64,000 bases of DNA from Reticulitermes speratus (GCA_021186555.1 JAJKFL010000002.1:30544001-30608000); one strand, 5' to 3'. Shown: positions 1 to 13,769, numbered from the stretch's first letter. Numbers and translations: made by a program. The notes: a model not told the origin generated them from the letters alone.

Positions 1-307
1 ACATACAATTCCACAAACCTTTCAAATTCAAAACAGAAGAAAAAGGAAAAAAAACACATCACTTTGACGGAAACAAGCTAGCATCAACAGCTTTGTTGAC
101 AGAAGCTGAGTGCTCGTCAGTTGGAGAGCGCTGTAAGCGAAAACTGTGTCTTGTTGCAAAGTGATGGGTTCATGTACAGGGAAATTGTGTTTCGAAGCAG
201 TGGCGGTTTAGCCCTTCAAATCACAATGGTAAATATATATAAGCCTACTACCTACTTTAACACAAAAAAAATGGCTCAGGCTGTTAATATTTGGTGGTTA
301 AACCCCA

Positions 308-425
308 GGTCATCCATGTGGGATTTGTAGTGCAAGAAGTGGCACTGGGATAGGTTTTTCTCCCAGTACTTTGAACTTCCCCTAGTCAGCATCATTCCAT
401 CAATGCGCCATAAAGTCATCCCTGA
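308..425 (+). mobile_element. SINE family C, body fragment
   Basis: TCCATGTGGGATTTGTAGTG, AAGTGGCACTGGGATAGGTT and TTTTCTCCCAGTACTTTGAA match the family C body. The head is largely lost and the 3' end is degraded. Confidence 0.65.
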
Positions 426-696
426 AGTTACGTCATAGATGGTTCTGAGAGCGCCGGCTTTAGGTGAGTTGACGTAAGTCGAGACAGGTTTACCCACAAG
501 CGCAATGTTATTATGGTGAGCGTTGTTCCAAATAATGTTTTCACCAAGAAATAGATATATTTATACTTACAAAAAATGTAAAAAATATTAACTCGTATAT
601 CAAATAACAGTTTAAAAAAAGGCACTTTCTCTTAAACTGTAGGCGGGTCATCTGGATTATTATATCCAATATAAGTTTTAAAACTTTCGCGGCGAC

Positions 697-848
697 ATGA
701 TTCAATATAGTTTTCTCGGGCGCACAGCCGCGTCAATTCGTTTGAATACAACGGGTGGGGGGACTAGCTTCGTCCCCATCCTCAGGCAAAACGTTGTATT
801 CAAAAGAATTGACGCGGCTGTGCGCCCGAGAAAACTATATTGAATCAT
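697..848. repeat. 56-bp near-perfect palindrome (hairpin or MITE)
   Basis: Arms 697-752 and 793-848 are inverted with one mismatch (for example GTTTTCTCGGGCGCACAGCC and its complement). The 40-base centre contains, on the minus strand, CTGAGGA and a GGGGAC/GTCCCC stem, resembling half a hammerhead but without GAAA. No coding sequence. Confidence 0.85.
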
Positions 849-3029
849 ATCCAATGTCCAACAATACAGGTGATAATACAGGAATCTCTGAAAACGTCTT
901 GAAGAACTCAAGCACTGAACTCTGACAAGAAAAATACCCTTTTTCCTCCTTTAAATTTCTATGATAGCAAGCATCCTCACAGTTTCTTCTCTAGTTTTTG
1001 CTGCTCGCTGCTCGTTAGAACCAATGTCCTCAAATATCTTGTTGCTTGTTTCAATGAGTCCCGGCCACTCAGGCAACTTGTATAACGTCATGATCCTCTC
1101 TTAGACTCAGGCTCAGATTCCTAGGCTTCTTCAAGGACACTTTACTTCCGAATTTCAACCATACCGTCGAGCGCGAGCCTCTGTTAATGGCAGTTCAGCA
1201 ACTCGAAGACCGCTGCAGCATCGTACTTATGAATTTGCACGCTTGGCTTAATATATTGAGACTGGGAGCAAATGACGTAACTGCGGAACGACGAAAGTCG
1301 GGAGATTAGCGTATTTATATTTAATTCATCCATCATCGATGCTATATAAACTTAGCCAATGACAGCATACTCAAATAAAACACTTTTCTTCCTCTCTCTC
1401 TCGACACACAATTCTATACAAATTTATCGCATATTTTTATATAGATTTTGTGTGAATTTGAAAATAAACAATTACATGAGAAGAACAGCTGTTTATGTCA
1501 GGTCCAGTTCAGTAAGCGCTCACTATCTTTTCGTCTGACGATGGGAATAAATTCACTTCGAAACACTGTGCCTGTTCGGGATACTAGATTGTAGACAAAG
1601 TTGAGATAACAAATACTGTTATGTGTAATATACCATTGTCAGAACACCTTATAACTGAATTGTTACGATTATTTCACACTGTGGACTGAGACCTGAATGA
1701 TGTGTTGAACATGTGATTGTCTCTTCAATATGCGGTGCAACAGTGTGCAGACGTGCCGACTGGAGAACTTTCTGCTCCCTACTGCCACTTAGAGTACTAT
1801 TGTATTGACACGAAAGCTCCATTCGTAAATAGTGTTTCTATAACATTAACCAATTAGAATTAATGAGAAAGTTTTTAAGCAACACAGAGAAATTATTTAA
1901 TATTTAATTTAAAACACGGGATACTTGCAATATTTGCATGTCGTGTATCACACTAAGAGAGGCCGCTCTCTGTTAACGTGTACAGTCCACCTATTATAGA
2001 ACATCCTCACGCCTTCGCTTTGTGTAATATTCTGACTAAGATATGCAACTTTTGTCTAAATATTACAAGAATTGTATCAAAAAGGAAATTCCCCTTGAAA
2101 AAGACGAGGGAATTTATGCAGTTATCAGGAACAAAACAACATACCGTAATTAAAACTAGTCCAACTATTATTTAAAGTGATTAAAATACGAAATATTCAG
2201 CAAGCAGTAAAGGACGCTACTAACACACGTTTTCCGGCATCTGCAGGATCAATTAAACATATCACTATCTTAGAATTTCAAGTTTGTTATTGATGCTGAA
2301 AAGGAAAAGTAAAACGTCCCTCTAGCCGGAAGATAGGAAGGCTGAGAAAGTTTAAATGAAGGAAAATCGAATATCTTTCTTCATTAATTACAACCAGAAA
2401 TACGTTCTTCTTTCGTTGTACAAAAGAAAGTTAAAGAGACTGCAATATGTGATATAATGGTTATTTACTTTCCATTCTCAAAGAATTGCGTTTTATTTAA
2501 AGCGGCTGCTTTACCTGTGTGCACTTGTTAGTAAGTCTCTTTGTGTGACTTGCTGATGTGACCGGTCGCTGTGTTGAGTAACAGGGAGGTTACACAGGAA
2601 AGTATCGCCATATTCCGCATTGTTAATAAGGGCATTTAAGAAGAATTACAGGTTCTGAAGAACAGCAAAGAGATGATAAATTTTGTTTTTTCTTTCTCCA
2701 GCCCTGTGAGTTTATTGCAAAACAGGTAAATGCAGGCCGCAATAAACACTCTATAAGACTAGACGAAACATTTTTCAATACAGACCAGAACTTCTGCATT
2801 CATGGAGATAAGAGTATAGCCATTTTATCCGAAATAATTCCAGACAAATTCTTCTCCCTTGCAGATGGTTTGCAACCAAATGTCCTTCTTCTTAAAATTT
2901 TAAATACGCGTAGCATACTTGCAAATTGACTTCAATCAACCCTTACAACAGCGCATCAAACTGCATAATTATGACTGGCTTTAACATTTATACAGTCTAA
3001 AAATCAAATTCTTCTCCCTAATGCACTAA
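849..3029. other. no recognisable gene or repeat
   Basis: AT-rich unique-looking sequence with only short random frames. A weak hammerhead-like string (CTGACGA at 1535 and GAAAC at 1560) is the only signal noticed. Confidence 0.5.
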
Positions 3030-3370
3030 CGTGGTTTCTTTAACGTCAAGGAAAAGAAGCCAGGTGGGCAGATTCAACCTTAAGGCCAACTTAGTCACGT
3101 GCACGGAACACCTAAATCTCCTTTAACCTCAAGAGAGAGGGCTCAAGTACACAGAACACCGTCAACTTCTTTAACCTCAAGACAAAACATGTTACATGGA
3201 GAGAACACTTCAAACACCTTCAACCTGAAGAAAGAGTGGTCACATGAAAACCGCAGGAATCTTCTTCAACCCCAAGAGAGGTGACGTGGAGAGAACACCG
3301 GAAAATCTTCCAGCCTCAAGTAGAATGTTAAAGTGGACGGAATACAGGCAACACCTTCAACTTCCATGCA
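3030..3370 (+). repeat. degenerate tandem repeat, about 48 bp
   Basis: AACCTCAAG-like words recur near 3042, 3076, 3125, 3173, 3222, 3268 and 3312, each followed by a GAGAGAACACC-like segment. Spacing drifts from 34 to 49 bp, so this is an old array. Confidence 0.65.
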
Positions 3371-4345
3371 TGTACATAAGGCTGATATATAAGCAGAGAC
3401 TCCTTCTATCTCAATACACAAGCCTAATGTACAAATGGCCTGGAACACATTTAAGGCAAAGCAGGGAGGCTAGATGAATAGAAACTCGCTGTCCAAGCAC
3501 TTGCAGGGCACTAGTCCATTTCTCAAAATCCCACTTCCTAAGAATAAGAATGCCTTCAGTTATATCCTCCCTCTGTCGGAAAAAAATAACTTTAATTAAA
3601 CTTCATAAATAAAATTTTATTTTCAATTTAATGCTATGGACATGACGGAAGAGGTTCGACTTTGAACGTAATAACATTATTTTCATTTAGGTCTGCGTCT
3701 GAAATATGAGGATATGCAAGTCGTTATTCTATTGTTTTATTTACCTCTCCTTGACTTTAGAAATGTTTTACTGTTGAACTTTGAAAAATCTGAAAAGAAA
3801 AATTAGTTCCTCACTTAGTACTGTAATGGCCTCGGTCACTATCATCAGCAATACATGTCACATACGTGTCTTGTGTGATGTCGGAAGTTCTGGCCCTGCT
3901 GAATATTTCAATGATTATCTGCTATTAATTAGTCAAGAACGCACGTCGTTAGATATGCTGGCTTAATAGCAGTTCAATTAGGCACACACGAAGTTAAACG
4001 TTAAGCTACAGAAGCTGCAGCACCCTGTCTTTTATTGCGTACTCAAGCTTAACGATGCAACACGTGTCCCTCCAAAGAGTAACACAAATTCAGTCACCTT
4101 ACGCCTCATGGACTGTCAGAGAGTCAGTCCGTCCTGGTGTGCAACTCCTGCGACACATGACATAACTGTCAGTCTGTCAGTCTCGGAAACTCCCGTCCTT
4201 CTTCCATGCTTCGCTGTTTCCAATCTCGAACCGGATACAACCTATTCTGATTGAAGTGTCTTGATGCTTCCTTAGTCTTTCCAGGAAGGCGCTGGGATAG
4301 TGGGCCCAAGTCAAATTAGGCCAAAATCGATTCCCTGTACATCAT

Positions 4346-4412
4346 TTCCAGTTCATCATTTATTATTCTCCCTATCACTCCACCTACTGAGAGTGTCGTT
4401 AAATAAATCGTA
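4346..4412 (+). mobile_element. SINE family C, 3' tail fragment
   Basis: Matches the end of the 31.3-kb copy (GAGTGTCGTTAAATAAATCG). Only the terminal 60-70 bp are recognisable. Confidence 0.45.
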
Positions 4413-4728
4413 CATGAACAAATAACTAAGTACATTATGCACGTGTAATCTCTGTCGCAGCACTTCTGACAGAGCCCTCAAGTTAGAAAATGTAAGCACT
4501 ACTCATTCAAGTACTGGTGACTGCTGACCAAGTTTTTCGTCGAAACTGGAGTCTTAAAATCTCTTACTGGCTCTTGGATTTTGGGGCTTGGCAAAAATAA
4601 CTCAGCTCATAATTTGCAGAGACAAGAATGCACGTAAGAACAAACAAACCAAATTAATTAACTAAATAATCCATACAGCAAAGTCGTCTTTTAGAAACCT
4701 GCAGTGTTTCAAACACTCAATCATTTCT

Positions 4729-4800
4729 CTGCATTTTATGAAACCCAAAGGTTCATTACCGTGTTCACAACACCACCACTGTCCATATCCAAACAGATAA
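4729..4800 (-). mobile_element. LINE family A, short 3' fragment
   Basis: Reverse complement of the family's end segment: TTTTATGAAACCCAAAGGTT, then CGTGTTCACAACACCACC and CTGTCCATATCC. About 70 bp are recognisable. Confidence 0.5.
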
Positions 4801-5170
4801 ATTCAGTTTACCGCCTCCCATTCTATATCGTCAAGGTGTATTGAGATTTTGAATTCCCATCAACGCATGATTCTTCCAAGCGATCTCTTCCTTTCAAGTT
4901 ACCCATCAAAACCATGCACGCACTTCTTTTCCTCTTGCACATGCCACAAATTACGCCCTTATCATTCTCAATGATTTGATCACCAAAACGACATTTGGTG
5001 AGGACTAGAGTGTGCATGTTTTTGTAATTGAGTATTATCAATGACAAGTTCAGTTCCATTCCTGCCTCCTGCAGATAGGTTGACCACACCATCACTGTTT
5101 ATGATAGATAAAAGTGTGTACATGTCGAGGCTGTTTATGGGTTAACACAATCTCTCAGACATAGCATTTT

Positions 5171-5332
5171 ATAGGTGAAAGTATATACATATCAACTATA
5201 TCTGAAAATCAGCGCCATCTGTTAGAAACTAAGTGTTTCTTATAGGTGAAAATATGTAAATATCGATGATTTCTGACAATTAACGCCAAATGTCAAGTAT
5301 CAAAATTATCATAGGTGAAAGTATGTACATCC
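5171..5332 (+). repeat. degenerate tandem repeat, about 70 bp
   Basis: ATAGGTGAAAGTATATACAT recurs at 5171, 5242 and 5311 with related sequence between (AACGCCA and CAGCGCCA), giving 2.3 diverged units. Confidence 0.65.
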
Positions 5333-5485
5333 CAAGGCCTCCTGATCTTTAAAGCTATCTATCAGATAATGTGTGGCAAATTGTAGCCCTGTGTCAAACG
5401 CTCAGAATAATAGCTGCGTCTGCGAGTGAAGGATATACACAAGTAGTCAATCATTTATAAACAGTTTCCAATAGGCACTTTTTTT

Positions 5486-5737
5486 CCTATGGCTCGACAG
5501 CCCCTAGGGGGCCTAGGCCTCCTCATTTTTCGAGGTTTCGCGATCACACATTTTAGACACACCACACTCGGTAGGACTCCTCTGGACGAGTGACAAGTCC
5601 GTCGCAGAGGTCTCTACCTGACAACACACAACACTGACAACAGACAGACATCCATGTCCCCGGTGGGATTCGAACCCACAATCCCAGCAAGCGTGCGGCC
5701 GTAGACCCACGCCTTAGACCGCGCGGCCACTGGGATA
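5486..5737 (-). mobile_element. tRNA-derived SINE, family B
   Basis: Minus-strand head TCCCAGTGGCCGCGCGGTCT with an A-box, and the B-box GGGTTCGAATCCC (complement at about 5658-5670). The body contains complements of ACCTCTGCGACGG and the CACCACACTCGGTAGGACTC region. The tail GGGCTGTCGAGCC-type sequence (complement at 5492-5505) is shared with SINE family A. Confidence 0.85.
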
Positions 5738-5740
5738 GGC

Positions 5741-7470
5741 TCTATTAGGCATTATACGAATTAATTCTCAGCAGCCTATCCCAGAAGTCACTCTTATTAT
5801 TCATGTAAGAGATGCCGTTTTTTTTCGACGTTCAAAAACCGCTAAACAAATATTGACAGCCGGTGGCTAACTTTTCTTTCTTTCAAATTAATTCCTGTTG
5901 ACATAAGCAACTTTTGCCCTGATTGCTCATCTCTTTTCTTGAGCCCACACGGGAGAGGCTACAAGAATATATCGAGTTCGCTCCGACTGCTGTAATGCTA
6001 ATGTGGACACTGGTAAAACAAAGGACACCAGCACATAAACCTCAGCTTCACTTCGACATACCAGAAGTCAGGGATGTCCAAACTGTTATAACTTAGGAAA
6101 ACGTAATCATGTGGATGTTGATTATAGCTCCAAGTTTATAAAATGAACAAGAAATTCTGTGACTAATTCATGAAGCCTTCTTTCCCTAAACTATTAGTGA
6201 GGCTAGGAACAATTATACCTAGTACATTAAGCCTTTACATACTGAGATATTCAGCATAAAGTTCTTTTTGGTTTAAAGGCATGCTTCCATTACAACTTAA
6301 AATTCACTTTGCTAAAAGCTGCATTTTGTTATTCTGAAGCATCCACGTATAGCAGAACACACTACTTTTAAAGACTAATCGCTCCAATGATAGATATAGT
6401 ACATAATACTCCTATCTTACTAAAAGCAATATCTCTTTAGTAACATGGGAAGTGTAATTACTCTTATAATTTTGTTATTCATTTCTGTAAAGAAATTTCA
6501 CTAATACCTGTCCTGAGTTCAATAAACTTTTCAGGTGTAGGAATAAACTGAAATCTTGGCACCACTCCCATATTTGTTACTGTTATCATTAAAAATTCTT
6601 TTGTACAGATGTTTCCAAAGATGTTAAATAAAAATTTAAGCTTCTGAAGAGTGATATTCATATAACTCTATTCATTGTGAGGGTCAAAAGAAACACTTGG
6701 AAGCGAACTGCAAAGTTTCGTTGACGTGGTTAATAAAAGACTATTTTTGTTATATATAAAAATTCACTTATAATCCAATAATTCAAATTTCTCAAGAACA
6801 AATTGCAATGTAACTTCTTGTGTCGCCTGCTTTTTATTAAAAAAATAAATTGAAAACATAATTATATTCAACTTGGCATCATTGTAGATTGCGTACGGCG
6901 TAGGCCTACAGTGATGGTGTATAAATGAATATTATTATAGAGTTTGGGTAGGGTATATAACGAATATATTCACGAATGTATTCCAAATTAATAACACGTT
7001 CCCTGCAGCAGTAGACTTAAAAGTGAATTCTAAGCCAGCCTTCTCGTTTCTATAGAATTTGCCATAGAAGGTAATTAGAGTGACTACTTTCCCCGAGACC
7101 ATATATAAGAATGCTGTTCTTGGACGACACACACGAACAAAAACACATACACACGTCCATACTGCGTCTTTTAACGTCGTCTCTCTTTAGCTTCTGCTCT
7201 CCTTAAGAACTAATGTGGTACAGTCTTGCTACAAAGCAATACTTGCGTTCTTGTGAGACCCTGCCTTATAGAAAATCGCGTAATAAATGTACGGTCAGAT
7301 CAGAAAAAAATTTGGCCCGTCATCCAAATCTGTATCTCTACACTGGTCGCTGAAATCACGCAATAGCCAACATAAGCATGCAAACGTTCGCCTTATACAA
7401 AGAGCGTTCGCCTATTCATCAATCGCCTTATTGAAAATTCACGTTGACGAAGCATGCGTAAAAACAGAAT
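5741..7470. other. no recognisable gene
   Basis: AT-rich filler between two SINE copies. I see no coding or structural signal. Confidence 0.5.
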
Positions 7471-7485
7471 TAACTGTATTTTAAA

Positions 7486-7761
7486 GGGCCGTGCCATAGC
7501 TCAGGCGGTTAGTCGCCGATCTCTCACAAGGAGGCCTGGATTCGATCCCGGGTCAGTCCATGTGGGATTTGTGGTGGACAAAGTGGCACTGGGATAAGTT
7601 TCTCACCGAGTACTTCGGTTTTCCCCTGTCAATTTAATTCCAACCGTGCTCCTTTACAAGGAAAAACGAAAAAATTATTCATCTTCATCACAGGGTTGCA
7701 CAATAAGCCTCAATGCTGCGGTGCGTCCGTAAAATCTGCTGCGGGGCCCTTCACAAAAAAA
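7486..7761 (+). mobile_element. tRNA-derived SINE, family C, with target duplication
   Basis: Head GGGCCGTGCCATAGCTCAGG with a B-box (GGATTCGATCCC). The body has CCATGTGGGATTTGTGGTGG and CAAAGTGGCACTGGGATAAG, and the end GGGGCCCTTCACAAAAAA. Flanking direct repeats TAACTGTATTTTAAA (7471-7485) and TAACTGTACTTTAAA (7762-7776) differ at one base. Confidence 0.9.
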
Positions 7762-8910
7762 TAACTGTACTTTAAACCACAGATAAACAAATTAATAACA
7801 TTGATTTTTACACAACGTTTATTTGAAATTGCGTTCAGTTTCCCACACCAACGACTCCAAATTTCTGTGCAAATATAACTGTTCTCATAAACTGAGAAAA
7901 AGTATAAAAAATCTCCGCTAAATCCATTTGGCTCACTGTGCCAATAATGCGGCCGTCAGTTTTATCTTAAGTTGTTGACAGAAAGAAAATTCTGGATGTG
8001 CTCAGCAGGGGTGTTAAAAACCCTTCACACAAACTGGCAGTGAGGAATTTGTCAGTGCCCACATTTTGTGTTTGTATGTAAACTCAAATTAGAGCATGAC
8101 TTTGACGTGGACAGGAATTTCTTTATCCGCTCTGTTACTTTAATATGCCTAGCGTTCTAATGCACCGTCACGTATTCAATAAGATTGGTGATAGTTTTCA
8201 ATAAATTGAAGTGAACTCTCATGCTTTATTTTCCCTTTGTCTTCGGATGTTCACTTTTATAAGTTGTGCTGTATTGTACGATGTTGTCAGCAGCTGATGC
8301 CATATATGCTAGCTCCGAATGGTGGGATGATTGATGGATTGTAAAGAATTACGAAACAAGTGGTCGTGGCCTAATCAACGAGATATTTTATTTTGTTTTA
8401 AATATACTTTTATATATTCTCCGTAAACATGGCGGGTGGCCGCCGAAGCATGTAGGGAAAATTAAGAAAGCATATCTGTATGTATGCTGTATGTACAGAA
8501 GCAGGTTAAAAAAAGAAGTAATATCTCAGCTTTTGTCATGAGGGACAGAATAATTCATCGGAAAATTTCAGTCAGAATGGCAGACTCTCCGGCCGACATT
8601 CGAACCAAGTATCTCCCAAGCAGTTGTCTATAAATTTACCGATACTTCAACCCTTTCGGTGACAGTAAACTCTAACGTCACGTATTTAGGGTAGCAGTTA
8701 GGCGACGTTATCGAAGTGTTTACAATGTCGAAAGTATATAATTTATGCCGATTATAAGATCACTATCTGCATAAACTGACAATACATGTATAAAATTGTG
8801 ATATCATTGTTTTCAGTCGGATGTTATTTCCTTTGTAATCAGGTACAGCGCAACTGAAATATACAGGCGAAAAGTACAGCCTATCTGTCCCAACTTCAAG
8901 GGTTTTAATC

Positions 8911-8950
8911 CTTGAAGATGGAACCGATAGTTTGTCCCGAATCGTCGGTA
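8911..8950 (+). ncRNA. hammerhead-like motif, degraded
   Basis: TTGAAGA followed by GGAACCGATAGTTTGTCCC and GAATCGTCGG is the 22.0/34.2-kb motif with mutated core and GAAAC box. Confidence 0.3.
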
Positions 8951-9071
8951 CAGAACTACCATTGAATGCTTCTTAATATCCCAGAAGAGCGTAGATCTCC
9001 TCACGATCTTGCTTCTTACGCCGAAACCCACTAAGGCCAGGTATAGCTGGAGTAATTCCACAAAGTATCCA

Positions 9072-9318
9072 GCTTCAGGCGCAGGTAAATTTAGCGGGTC
9101 TAGGCTGATATCACACGGAGGGAGAGTGGGCGAAGTCGTGTGCGCCTAGGTCCGTGCATTTCTGCAATCGGAGGGGTGGAGGTGTCAGTATTCGTTTGCT
9201 TATGCAGCAGCTGCAATCATATGACTGAAGAAGGAGGGCCGTGAGGTTTGTAAGGCTCGCGCTGAAGGTTGTCATGCAAAACGACGAGGGCTTTGTGGAA
9301 GTAATCCTGTTATACCAA
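9072..9318 (-). repeat. unclassified dispersed repeat, copy 1
   Basis: Reverse complement of a segment also at 59327-59573: shared blocks include GCATGACAACCTTCAGCGC, GGCGCACACGACTTCGC and CCTGCGCCTGAA. It has no A/B boxes, terminal repeats or coding frame that I recognise. Confidence 0.75.
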
Positions 9319-12300
9319 TACCAATAGCCTGCCGCCCATAAAACCGACTTATGCTGCAGGGGGTGTGTAATGCACCGTTTCACTTACATTTCTGGCGACA
9401 TAGCTACATTCCGTCCACACGCACATCATTAAATGAGTTCGTAAGAGTAAGCAATTATTTAATAATGAAACTCGCTGGTAGTCGGCATTCAAAGCTCGTT
9501 CCTTCTTCTGTCATTTTCTAAAAAAAAAAAAACGCTGACTTTGTTTCGTGGCTGCTGCCTAACATGCTGGTCGATAGGAAAAGAGAAACTTAGAAAACAC
9601 CTGTCGAACTAAGAGGTAATTTTCAAACTTCATCAAAGATTCAACATAATACTTCAGTAGTGGGAGGTAAAGAAAGCATGAAAGTGTAAAAATTCTCTTT
9701 AAAAGAAAGAAACAGTAGTAGATGTTACCCTACCTCATTATGTTGCTTTAATAAGTGGTATTCTATACAGTGTGTCCCATAATTATAAAGCAGTATGTAT
9801 TTATGCATTAGACAATTAGAGCCACTCTTTAAATGATCAAGAAATACAGGGTAGAACAAAAATACAGTAATTTTCTCTCACGTGTTTTAAATATAGTATA
9901 CCTTTAAGTTCATGGCTTCATTCATTCTTTTCAGTAATCGTAGTAAAAACAACTTAATGATCATGTCAACAAATCAATATCTTTTAGGAAGGGAACAGAT
10001 ACTTAAATGACACCTCGACGTAGGAATTATGTCAGCGCTGAAATTAGGAATTTTTTCTAGTATGTTGGTAAGAATATTTCCATATTAATTATCTATGTAT
10101 TTTTAGTTCAGTTAATAACTCTAACTGTAATTTAAGGCTGAGTTTGTTCATTCAAATTATATGGAATTATTGATGATTTTGGAGTCGTAATTAATGTAGG
10201 ATAAAATAGACACTTCCTTTTCAGTATATTCTTGGACGGATTGTAGAATTACGTTAGCCAATTCTGTGAAGGCATGTAGCCGGTCTTAGTGGCCTTTGGA
10301 ATTCTATTTTCATAGCGACTGAATAAAAAGAAATTTCAAGCTGTTTATGGAACCTTAAGCTTTACAAGAGCCCACCAATGAACCCTATCACGGCCTAAAA
10401 ATTCAGGATTACAACTTTTTTTTTTAAATAAAACCCTTTATTTTCTCCTTCCTTGTGTACAGCAATGACAAACAACATAATAGATATAGATCAGTCAGTT
10501 GTTCCAGTTACCAACTGCTTCGGAAACCTGGTTTCGGTACAACCACCCGACCGATACGTACAAGTGATCGCATCTCAGTATCTGTAGTGAAAAACTCTAA
10601 CACATAAAAAAACACTACCCAGGATTACAGCTTTCACGCATGTGACGCTGTGTAATTTTGTGGGTGTACGAATATTCCGGAAGAGTTTTCAATGTGACTT
10701 TGAAGATGAGGCAGCATGCTTCTTATGAAATGTTGGTACTCAGGACACCACATGGCGTCACATGCCACAAGAATGTAGTCCATGTAGTCACAGCAGTTTT
10801 AACCTCGAAGCTTACACACAAGTATCCAGGCCAAAACCAGGTATTCCATTCCTTTATGACGTATTTTAGCACGGGGTTTCGCTTCAGATAGAGCCCATCC
10901 CATTCACATTGTTTATTCATGTATTTTGCAGGATAAAACATTTCTGTAAACTGTTCTGGCACTGAGAACGGCTCCACTTTTCAGTCAATACGTTTCATCT
11001 GCTACATAAAGTATCCAGTGAAGACTTCAATTAGGAAGTGTGTTGCGTGATTGTGAAAAATTCATGACAGATTAAAAAATAAATGTCTTTGTGCATGACA
11101 CGCGGAGTAATATAAGGGGAAAACGGTTCATGTGAAACGAGTAAAAGAGCAATTAAATAGTTCGCAAAACACGCAGCGAAATGTAACTCTCCCTCAACTG
11201 GTATCTTCATACTAAAAGTCTCCCCAATTCTAATAAAGTAAAAGAAATGAAAGAATGTTTTCTCTTTCCCACTGGCCATGTCAAGTACTAAAAGACGCGA
11301 AGACCCAATTCACCTTCATAAAATTTCCATGGACGAAACGTACTGCAAAATAAGCTTTAGCGGAAAGCATAAAATTCTCTTTTATCATAGAAAGAGTAAG
11401 TACTGTAAACGTCAGGACCATATTAAAAGTCATCTCATAGAAGGACGTGTATGGAGACTGCAGTGACGTCACAAGAATTAAATATGTAATAAGGAACAAC
11501 CATCAAAGCACAAATACAAAGTGAAGTATTAAGTGTTCATTTCATGAACATATTTGTCATTATAGTGTACTTAAGTTGTCTCGATCACGAAGCATCTACG
11601 CCTAACATGTAGGCAACTGGCAGCGTCCTGTTTTGAAAAAGTAACTTGCGATAGAAATCAAGTCAAAATCCGTCCCAACACACCTAAATACCATTTATTA
11701 TACGGAACTGTAAGTTTCGACCTATTTCAGGTCATCCTCACTTCCACAGTTTGTGTTTAAAGTATATTGAGGATGGAATATGTCCATAAAATAGGATTAA
11801 AAGTATTAAAATGTTAACATTTTTATGGTCATAATCGGGAATGATACGTGTTGATAGAGGTTCTACCGCACTATTATAAATATTTTGTACAAATTTTAAA
11901 TTCTTTTTTTTATTAAAATTTGTCACAGCATCCTATCCTCTTCTCTCCTCTTAGAGGAGAGAGGAGAATTTGTGGTGCATAAAAGTAGCACGGTGACAGA
12001 TTTTTCTTCTAGAATTTCGGTGTTCCCTGTTACTATACTTCCACTACTACCCACTACTCAGAGAATAGAATCACGTGTATTGCTAAGTTACAAAAATAAA
12101 TGCTGCAGCGACGTAGAATCCTGGATAAAAATTTGGCACGTAGAATACTCTTGAAGGAGAAAAGGCCAGAGGCCCTGTTCCTTTTTGCAGAATGGGAAAT
12201 ATAGTGAAAAAATCGGAAATTATTTTTACACACTTTATTGATTCTTATCAAAGAGACTGTTAATTGTAAAAAGGGTAGGCTTATGAAAATAACATAAATT

Positions 12301-13769
12301 AATCATTGCGATATGTGACTTCTTATTTAAACGTAGGTTATCTAGTGCCTGTTTAAAAAAATAAGTATGAAGGTGTGATTAATCTTAGTGTAAATCCAGA
12401 GTGGCCACTGAAGGCCATGGTTATATTGATTAGTCAATGACTCTAGCCCCTTAATAACGGGTGATTTAGGAGGTCATAATACACCTGCAAATTATTATTT
12501 GTATCACACGGTCACCTCAAAAGATTTGAATTACAAATTTCGTAAACATGACTCAGAAGAAAGCTTATTCGGTCTGAGTTTCCCTTGGTTTTACCCAGTC
12601 CTTCAGCGTAAGAATAAAAACATTAGAGGTACTTTAAACAGGATACAACAGTTTGCATCTCCATGCATTTCACTCTCGTTTCCCTTTAAACCAGAATTTT
12701 CCACCTAATATTTTGTGGCACACACAACACTTGATCCAAAATTAATCGCTTCAAGGTTCTCTATTTGTTTAATTTAAAGCCGTTTGCTTTGTATCACTTG
12801 CTTTCTTAACGGGCAATAAATAATAAAGTCTGTAAATTATCAATGATAAGTAGGTTATGTCATTCGAAGATAAGGGTCAGTATAACACACCCCCAATTAA
12901 ATAATCTTTCCCCGGAAATGACAAAAACGTCATTTTAGGGTGACAATTTTTATGTCAACTGAAATGTTTAAGTAGAGCAAAGACATATGTCATACGTGTC
13001 ACTTGCAACGAAGAAGACACAACTAAATAATGTAATATCAATTACGCTGACAGGAAGATGTGTTCTATCAAAAACTCGATTATTATCCTACCTATCAAAT
13101 TTCAGTTTTCTTTCTATAATTTCTGTGTAATTTACATAAAGCACTGGATCTATTTCCGTGAATAAAGATATAAAAATTCGTTACATTCAGAGTAATATTT
13201 TAACCCTCTTTACGGTGCTGACATTTATGTAGTTAAAAGCCGGCTTTCACTTCCAAAAGACACGCCGATTTTCAATTACAAATATCAGCAAGTAAGCTAT
13301 AAAGGTAAACGAAAGCTAGATGTTATTACAAACAAACGTACCGCACAAATAAATTCTTCGTATGAATTCCCAGCAGGACACAGAGCTACTACTCTGTTAT
13401 GAAACATTAAACTTCCAAAGTTCCTTTCATTTCATGAATATTCGAGAAATATTTTACATAAAACTGTGAAATTAAATAGTGGAACTTACATGTAAATTGC
13501 GTTACTTTCAGACGTATCTAAACATAAGAAGTAGCCTACAACAAACGTCGTTTTATGGTTAATGTAGCACAGAAGATTTCTAAATGCCTGCAGAGGCCCC
13601 CGACCCCAGCGAAAAATTACAAAACTTCGTGCTGAAACTGAAGGAAAGTGAATAGCAAGTTATCATAGCATTTATCATCGAGCCTGTAAAAGTGAATCCT
13701 TTGAAGCAATATTATTTATACTAATGTGGTAAAGTGTCTAATTAGCTTACAACTGTGAAAAGATAATAT

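Noticed and set aside
1535..1570. Hammerhead-like string CTGACGA with GAAAC
   Set aside because: Stem II pairs only weakly and the base at the cleavage position is G, which hammerheads do not cut. Not listed as a feature.
2871..2920. Possible homeodomain helix-3 codons on the minus strand (an ATTTGGTTG string)
   Set aside because: Translation gives DIWLQT or TFGCKP with no KR-rich continuation. It is not an engrailed homeobox exon.
8573..8640. Possible tRNA-SINE B-box (GACATTCGAACCAAG)
   Set aside because: A single B-box-like word on the minus strand without A-box, tail or similarity to the other SINE copies.
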